From positions 1 through 10,998 of the forward strand of contig VBFD01000082.1 in assembly GCA_005883585.1 (NCBI GenBank): a DNA stretch of 10,998 bases. Reading direction: 5' to 3'. Made by a program: the position numbers and the translations under genes. Positions 6,258 through 10,998 of this stretch are shown piece by piece. This stretch comes from UBA10449 sp005883585. Lineage in GTDB: Bacteria > Chloroflexota > Dormibacteria > Dormibacterales > Dormibacteraceae. Positions within the stretch are counted from its first letter, which is position 1; the number at the start of each line of letters is the position of its first letter. Below the pieces are notes generated by a model that did not search any database, was not told the origin of the DNA, and saw only the letters and a list, made by a program, of their open reading frames with translations.

Positions 6258-6335
6258 CTCAGGCCGGATCTTATCCACCGCGCCGCGCTGTAAAGAGTGC
6301 TGGCTTGGCTTCGGCATTCCGTCAGACTCCAACGG

Positions 6336-8126
6336 ATGAACGCGAAGGCAGAGCATGTGCTGCGCGAGGTCTTTGGACTGGACGCCTTCCGCCCCGGCCA
6401 GGCCGAGGTGGTGGAAGCGATGCTCGCGGGCCGAGACGTTCTCTCGGTCGCTCCCACTGGATCCGGAAAGAGCATCAGCTATTGGGTGCCGGCTCTCGTT
6501 GATGGCGGCTTGACGATGGTCGTCTCGCCGCTCATAGCGCTCATGAAGGACCAGGTCGACCGCCTCGTCGAGCGAGGCGTCGCCGCGACGTTCATCAACT
6601 CGTCGGTGGAGCGGCCCGAGCAGGTCGATCGCCTGCGCAGGGCGATCGCAGGGGAATACCGGCTGCTGTTCCTAGCCCCCGAGCGACTTGGGCGCCCAGG
6701 GTTCATGGAGCGGCTCGCGGAGCTCCAAGTCCACCGCGTAGTCGTCGACGAGGCGCACTGCATCTCCACCTGGGGACATGACTTCCGGCCTGACTACCGC
6801 CTTCTTGCGGCAGCGATCGCGGCGTGCGGGCGCCCTCCGGTGGCCGGATTCACGGCGACCGCGACGCCGCCGGTTCGGGAGGACATCGCGAGGTCGCTTG
6901 ACTTGAAGGACCCCTTCATCTCGGTCTCCGGGTTCAACAGGCCGACGCTGACACTTTCGGTGCTTCGCTGCCGGGGCGAGCGCGCCAAGCGCGAGCAGCT
7001 ACACCGTCTGCTTCCAGACGCAGCACAGCGTGCGCTTGTTTATGTGGGCACAGTTACGGCGGCCGAGGAGGTGGCCGCCGAATTGGGCGCCGCCTGTTAC
7101 CACGGACGTCAAGATGCGGCAGTCCGACGCCGGATTCAAGAAGACTTCACTCAAGGACGCATCAGCGTTGTTGTCGCGACTTCGGCGTTCGGCATGGGCG
7201 TGGACATCGCCGACATCAGGCGCGTCATCCACTATCAGCTCCCGGGCAGCCTGGAGGCGTACTACCAGGAGGCCGGCCGGGCTGGGCGCGACGGACAGCC
7301 GGCGGAGTGCACGCTGCTCTACAGCCCTGCGGACCGCGACCTTCAGGCCTTCTTCATCGAGCAATCCGGCCTCGAAGACGGTTCGCCACTGAAGGACCAT
7401 GCCTACGCGCGGTTGACGCAGATGATGGCCTACGCCGAGATGCGGGAGTGCAGGCATGCGCGAATCGCAGACTATTTCGGCGAGAGGGGCGTGGCGCGGA
7501 AATGCAGCGCCTGCGACAACTGCCTCGCCGCACGGCCTCCGGACGAGCCCGTGGCGGAAGACGCTGTCGTCGCCGGGCTGGCTGCCGTCGCTCGCTTCAG
7601 CGGAAGGGTCGGCCTGGCCAACGTAGCCGCGGTCCTCGGCGGCCGGCGCACACGATGGTCCGCAGCGCAGCCCTGGGTCCAAGAGTTGCCCTTTCACGGC
7701 ACGCTGAAGAGATGGAGCGATGAGCGAGTCAGGCAGTTGCTGGCGGAGTTAGTGGGAGCAGGGCTCGCCCGCCAGAGCTCAGGCGAGTACCCGGTCGTCG
7801 AGCTCACGCCGGCGGGCCGCGAGGCAGTGACGCGTGGGACACCGCCGCAGCTGATGCTGCCGGCCGACCCAGCGACGCTCGGCCGTCAGGCCGGGGCGCG
7901 TACCGGCGTTCCGGCTGAGACGCTGGATCGACTAAGGCGGTGGCGGCTGGAAACCGCACGCGCCGCTGGTGTTCCCGCATACGTCGTATTCCATGACTCC
8001 ACCCTCACCGCGATCGCCGTGGCGCGACCCGCGAGCCTTTCAGCGCTCCTGCGTGTACCCGGTGTTGGCGACTCGAAGCTCCGTAGGTACGGCGAAGAGG
8101 TGCTGGAAGTGCTGCGAACGCCTTAG
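6336..8126 (+). CDS. recQ: ATP-dependent DNA helicase RecQ
   Basis: A 596-residue 3'-to-5' DNA helicase acting in recombination and replication-fork repair. Motif 0 is FRPGQ (18-22); Walker A APTGSGKS (39-46) carries K45; the DEAH box is 138-141, followed by the RecQ aromatic-rich loop (CISTWGHDFRP); motif III TATATP is 173-178; motif V FGMGVD is 285-290; motif VI QEAGRAGRDG is 311-320. A zinc-binding set follows: C372, C390, C393 and C396. A winged-helix RQC region spans about 404-495. The C-terminal 525-595, with LLRVPGVGDSKLRRYGEEVL, is an HRDC domain. This is the full bacterial RecQ architecture and the usual length. I chose the ATG at 6336 because the protein then begins like other RecQ proteins; an in-frame GTG at 6297 would add 13 residues. 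Neither has a strong Shine-Dalgarno sequence. It is divergent from the MFS operon. Confidence 0.95.
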   Translation: MNAKAEHVLREVFGLDAFRPGQAEVVEAMLAGRDVLSVAPTGSGKSISYWVPALVDGGLTMVVSPLIALMKDQVDRLVERGVAATFINSSVERPEQVDRLRRAIAGEYRLLFLAPERLGRPGFMERLAELQVHRVVVDEAHCISTWGHDFRPDYRLLAAAIAACGRPPVAGFTATATPPVREDIARSLDLKDPFISVSGFNRPTLTLSVLRCRGERAKREQLHRLLPDAAQRALVYVGTVTAAEEVAAELGAACYHGRQDAAVRRRIQEDFTQGRISVVVATSAFGMGVDIADIRRVIHYQLPGSLEAYYQEAGRAGRDGQPAECTLLYSPADRDLQAFFIEQSGLEDGSPLKDHAYARLTQMMAYAEMRECRHARIADYFGERGVARKCSACDNCLAARPPDEPVAEDAVVAGLAAVARFSGRVGLANVAAVLGGRRTRWSAAQPWVQELPFHGTLKRWSDERVRQLLAELVGAGLARQSSGEYPVVELTPAGREAVTRGTPPQLMLPADPATLGRQAGARTGVPAETLDRLRRWRLETARAAGVPAYVVFHDSTLTAIAVARPASLSALLRVPGVGDSKLRRYGEEVLEVLRTP

Positions 8127-8174
8127 ATTAGGGAAGCCCTTGCGTTGTGATCCCGCGGGGAGAGAATATCGGTC

Positions 8175-8824
8175 GTGGCAGCCACCGCGGCCGGCCTTTG
8201 GACAAACGCCCGGCGTGATCTCGCGATGTTCTTCAGCTACATCGACGGAGCCGAGACGGTGCTGCGCGGGAGCGCGTTCGTCGGTCTGACGGGTGGTCCT
8301 TCGGCTGACTTCAATATGGCCTTGTTTGGCGAAGACCCCGACGATCTCGCCATTTTCCATGACTTCGTGACCAGGGTGAATGCGACCCGCTTACCTGCCC
8401 TGGCCATGGTCTCGGGTGCCGCCGGCCGACTCCTTGCTCCGGCAGCTGAGGCCAAAGGATTGATCGAGGCCGGAACGGCGCCGCTGATGTCTAGAGCTGG
8501 GGCTTTGGAGGACGCGCCCGCTTCGGAATTCGTGACCAAGCGAGCTACCGAAGCGCGGGAAATGTCGATCTTCGGCGAGCTCGCGGCGTCCGCCTTTGCC
8601 CTGGATAAGGCATGGCTCGATCGCACATACGCTGACGCGGCTCTCCTCGACGCCCCGGCCTTGGGTTTCTACATCACGTATCGACGAGATGTGCCCATGA
8701 GCGCCGTCTGCACGTCGGGGGCGGGATCAACCGTCAACCGCTGTACGACAGCCTCGGGTTCAAAACCGTCGACGAGCTGTCGATCTGGTTGGTGGGGGAG
8801 TCGACGCAGTTCCCGGCCCATTGA
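8175..8824 (+). pseudogene. GNAT-family N-acetyltransferase, disrupted by internal deletion and frameshift
   Basis: From a GTG at 8175, with a purine-rich GGGGAGAGA stretch upstream, the frame encodes a convincing N-terminal half of a two-part GNAT-type protein. It has FVGLTGGPSADFNMALFG, then LIEAGTAPLMSR, a second domain opening REMSIFGELAASAFALD, and DAPALGFYITYRRDVPMSAVCTSGAGSTV ending about 8735. Sense then passes to another frame, INRQPLYDSLGFKTVDELSIWLVGES, ending at TGA 8822-8824. QPLYDSLGF is the conserved last GNAT segment. The acetyl-CoA pyrophosphate-binding motif (Q/RxxGxG/A) that should lie between is missing, by comparison with the family roughly 40-50 residues. A tandem TCAACCG TCAACCG sits at the junction (8727-8740). 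The original frame stays open to 9566 but is nonsense beyond the junction. It starts 48 bases after recQ. It should be inactive. Confidence 0.72.
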
Positions 8825-8835
8825 GCTGATTCGAC

Positions 8836-8854
8836 GACGGTGGTCATCACCGTC
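8836..8854 (+). terminator. Hairpin between the GNAT remnant and the surface-protein gene
   Basis: GACGGTG (8836-8842) and CACCGTC (8848-8854) form a perfect seven-base-pair stem with a five-base loop, 12 bases after the GNAT stop. A second small repeat, CTGAG/CTCAG, follows at 8854-8875. There is no U-tract, so it may be a weak terminator or an operator for the downstream gene. Confidence 0.35.
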
Positions 8855-8938
8855 TGAGGCGGACTTAAAGCTCAGGTGCAAGAGAACGTTAAGTAATTCG
8901 TTGACTAAGCGGACCGAAACCGCGTCCTGGAGGTTTGC

Positions 8939-10998
8939 ATGCCCTTCGTGCAGCGACTGCGCAACATCACCCTCGTCATCGCGGCGGTATCGATTGGATT
9001 CACGAGCAGCCCCACTGCTGCGCACGCCGACACGACGCTTGCCAACTGGGGTCAGCAGAGCCCGGCGCAAGCGCCGGCCGGCCGAGCCTACGCAGCCATG
9101 GCCTACGACTCGCTCCGGGGGCGCACGGTCTTTTTCGGCGGGGACACGTGGGAGTGGGACGGCAGCCACTGGAGCACGTTCCTCACGACCGTTTCACCCC
9201 CTTCCTCGATCGGCCCGGGCATGGTCTACGACAGCGATCGCCACGTCATCGTCTTGCTCGACAACGGCGGGAACACCTGGGAGTGGAACGGGTCTAATTG
9301 GATTCAGCGAGCCACGGCGGCATCGCCGCCGGCCCGGCTGTGGACGTCGATGGTCTACGACTCATTCCGACAGCGCACGGTCCTCTTTGGAGGTAGCGCG
9401 TCGGGTGGTGTTGACCTTGGCGATACCTGGACGTACGACGGCACCAACTGGACGAAGATGGCGCCGACGAGCGCACCCTCGGCCAGGTTCGGGATGGCGA
9501 TATCCTTCGACTCGGCCCGGGATGTCGTCGTGCTCTTCGGTGGGCGTGCTGCCGGACAGCGTATGAACGACACGTGGGAGTGGGACGGAGCGAACTGGAC
9601 CCAGCGCACCCCGACCGCGTTGCCCTTTGCGCGGTTCTGGCATTCGATGGTCTACGACACGCAGCTCGGTATGAGCGTCATGTGGGGAGGCGATCACATC
9701 GAGCCCTTTGCCCTGGGCCCGATCAACGACACCTGGCTGTGGGACGGCACCAAGTTCGGGTCGGGAATCGTGACCCCGGCGGGGAATCCGAGCCTCTCCT
9801 TCCAGGTGAACATGATGTACTTCCGGTCGTCAGGCATTGGGACGACGACAAGCCCCGCCCGGCTCCGCATTTTCGGTGCGGGGACCGGTCCTCCGCTCAT
9901 CAGCTCGATCACGACCACAGGGGACTTTGCGGTTGCCGCCACCGACTGTCCCATTGCCCCCAATCCACTGGCGGTGGGCGCGTTCTGCAACGTGCAGTTC
10001 ACTTTCACGCCAACGGTTTGCGGTACCGTAACCGGGAGCCTGGTCTTCGCGGACAGCGCGGCGGGGGGCTCTGAGTCGGTGGCACTCGAGGGTGGAGTGC
10101 TGAGCGCCGGCTGCGATGGAGACCTTGGACTGATCGCCTCGAAAGACGTCACCGTCAATGCAACCAGCCCCGCCGGGGCGACGATCTCCTACAACGGTTT
10201 GACGAACTTTGACGAGGACAGCACTCCAGGACCGATCACGTGCAGTCCCGCGCTGAACTCGACCTTTCCGATCGGCACGACCACCGTGACCTGCCAGATC
10301 ACTGACAGTGACGACGTCACGAGCACCGTCAGCGCCACGTTCCGGGTGACCGTGAACGACACCGACCTGGCCTTGACCGGCGCGCCGTCGGACATCACCG
10401 TAGGCGCGGCCGGCCCATCGGGGACCGCCGTCACTTACACCGCGCCGTCCGCCGTGGATGAGGACGCGGGCACGCCGGCGGTGAGCTGCACCCCAGCCTC
10501 CGGTTCGATATTCCCAATCGGAACCACGACAGTGACGTGCGGGGCGTCAGATGGCGATGACACACCGAGCACGGTCACGGCAACGTTTCGGGTGATCGTC
10601 GGCGACAGCGACCTCGCCCTGAGCAGCATCCCGGCGAACGTCACCGTCCAGGCAACCACCGCCGGAGGGGCTGCGGTCGGCTTCTTCCCGCCGACGGCCG
10701 TGGATGAGGATGCGACCGCGCCTTCCGTCACCTGCGACCACGGCTCCGGCTCGCTGTTCCCGGTCGGGACCACGACGGTCACGTGCCAGACGACCGATGG
10801 CGATGACACACCGAGCACGGTGACAGCCACGTTCCAGGTGACCGTGATCGACACGGACCTGGGGCTGAGCGGGGTGCCGGCAGACATCACGGTCGACGCG
10901 GCCGGACCATCAGGCGCCGCGGTGACGTTTGTGGCGCCGACCGGAGTGGATGAGGATGGCAGCGCCGTCGCGGTCAGCTGCGATCACGCCTCTGGAGC
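8939..10998 (+). CDS. Large secreted kelch-like and HYR-repeat protein, 3' end outside window
   Basis: An ATG at 8939, five bases after GGAGG (8929-8933), opens a frame with no stop through 10998, giving 686 codons. A signal peptide covers about 1-30, with the cleavage site AHA before D31. Five kelch-like repeats follow, each with MVYDS-type and DTWEWDG-type strands: Met at 54, 95, 138, 186 and 237; Trp of the DTW motif at 71, 114, 164, 213 and 266. They should form part or all of a beta-propeller. Residues about 300-386 (GDFAVAATDCPIAPNPLAVG, FTFTP, VALEGG) resemble a choice-of-anchor/ASH-type Ig domain. HYR repeats begin at residue 395. The protein is exported and probably a cell-surface or matrix adhesin; no catalytic residues or anchor are seen, and the C-terminus is missing. 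It is lysine-poor and rich in Thr, Asp, Gly and Val. Confidence 0.85.
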   Translation, partial: MPFVQRLRNITLVIAAVSIGFTSSPTAAHADTTLANWGQQSPAQAPAGRAYAAMAYDSLRGRTVFFGGDTWEWDGSHWSTFLTTVSPPSSIGPGMVYDSDRHVIVLLDNGGNTWEWNGSNWIQRATAASPPARLWTSMVYDSFRQRTVLFGGSASGGVDLGDTWTYDGTNWTKMAPTSAPSARFGMAISFDSARDVVVLFGGRAAGQRMNDTWEWDGANWTQRTPTALPFARFWHSMVYDTQLGMSVMWGGDHIEPFALGPINDTWLWDGTKFGSGIVTPAGNPSLSFQVNMMYFRSSGIGTTTSPARLRIFGAGTGPPLISSITTTGDFAVAATDCPIAPNPLAVGAFCNVQFTFTPTVCGTVTGSLVFADSAAGGSESVALEGGVLSAGCDGDLGLIASKDVTVNATSPAGATISYNGLTNFDEDSTPGPITCSPALNSTFPIGTTTVTCQITDSDDVTSTVSATFRVTVNDTDLALTGAPSDITVGAAGPSGTAVTYTAPSAVDEDAGTPAVSCTPASGSIFPIGTTTVTCGASDGDDTPSTVTATFRVIVGDSDLALSSIPANVTVQATTAGGAAVGFFPPTAVDEDATAPSVTCDHGSGSLFPVGTTTVTCQTTDGDDTPSTVTATFQVTVIDTDLGLSGVPADITVDAAGPSGAAVTFVAPTGVDEDGSAVAVSCDHASG
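10121..10998 (+). repeat. HYR-type tandem repeats, 243/246/246-bp period
   Basis: Repeat units begin at 10121, 10364, 10610 and 10856 (residues 395, 476, 558 and 640), giving units of 81, 82 and 82 residues and a fourth cut by the window edge. The consensus runs DLxLxxxPxxITV, then VDEDxxxPxVSC, SGSxFPxGTTTVTC, and DGDDTPSTVTATFxVTV. The paired Cys residues and GTTTVTC match hyalin (HYR) repeats, an Ig-like fold. Units two and three share a 26-base identical stretch (10550-10575 and 10796-10821) exactly 246 bases apart. The array probably continues past the window. Confidence 0.8.

Noticed and set aside
6258..6300. Minus-strand TTTACA with TAAGAT as an MFS promoter
   Set aside because: The hexamers match fairly well but the spacer is only about 15 bases, too short for confidence.
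8826..9566. Long continuation of the GNAT frame after the junction, making a 463-residue ORF
   Set aside because: After about 8735 the translation turns into Ser/Arg/Thr-rich nonsense, the GNAT C-terminus continues in another frame, and from 8939 the stretch overlaps the well-supported surface-protein gene.
10121..10998. Tandem repeats considered as a CRISPR array or mobile-element repeats
   Set aside because: The period is 243-246 bases, the units are in-frame coding sequence with Ig-like HYR signatures, and there are no spacers or terminal inverted repeats.

Overview
The window is high-GC (about 60-65% by eye), tightly packed bacterial DNA. The gene content (ArsR plus START-type SRPBCC pair, VOC protein, RibD-type reductase, fused CopC-CopD, RecQ with HRDC, and a secreted kelch/HYR repeat protein) suggests a free-living soil-type bacterium such as Actinomycetota, Chloroflexota or Dormibacterota. 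That placement is inference from content and style, not from a marker gene. I see no rRNA, tRNA, CRISPR array, transposase or phage gene.

Layout. 1-21: probable first seven codons of a leftward gene running off the left edge. 22-363: no supportable gene. 364-1279: a rightward two-gene unit, an ArsR-family repressor and an SRPBCC/AHSA1 protein. It is preceded by a good sigma70-like promoter whose predicted start site is covered by a perfect 14-bp palindrome, and followed by a GC-rich inverted repeat. 1428-1849: remains of a TPR-type gene whose reading frame is broken at least once. 1850-2818: a leftward pair, a VOC/glyoxalase-fold protein then a RibD C-terminal/DHFR-like reductase. 2908-3756: a rightward alpha/beta hydrolase with a strong Shine-Dalgarno sequence. 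3763-3775: a hairpin between convergent genes. 3777-6196: a leftward operon of an MFS transporter and a CopC-CopD fusion whose start appears to be a CTG overlapping the MFS stop codon. 6197-6335: a divergent intergenic region with a strong dyad. 6336-8126: RecQ helicase. 8175-8824: a GNAT acetyltransferase pseudogene that has lost its central acetyl-CoA-binding segment and changed frame. 8939 to the right edge: a large secreted protein, open for 686 codons and unfinished. It has a signal peptide, five kelch-like repeats, a choice-of-anchor/ASH-like Ig domain, and HYR repeats of 81-82 residues.

How the genes fit together. The left half is a set of small accessory enzymes and regulators of a kind often found together in actinobacterial and Chloroflexota genomes. 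The ArsR-SRPBCC pair looks self-regulated. The MFS-CopCD pair looks translationally coupled and may link a small-molecule or metal exporter/importer to periplasmic copper handling. RecQ is housekeeping DNA repair. The two decayed genes (TPR and GNAT) show gene loss in progress. The large surface protein is the most unusual intact gene; because it has no stop inside the window, an ORF caller that requires one would miss it.
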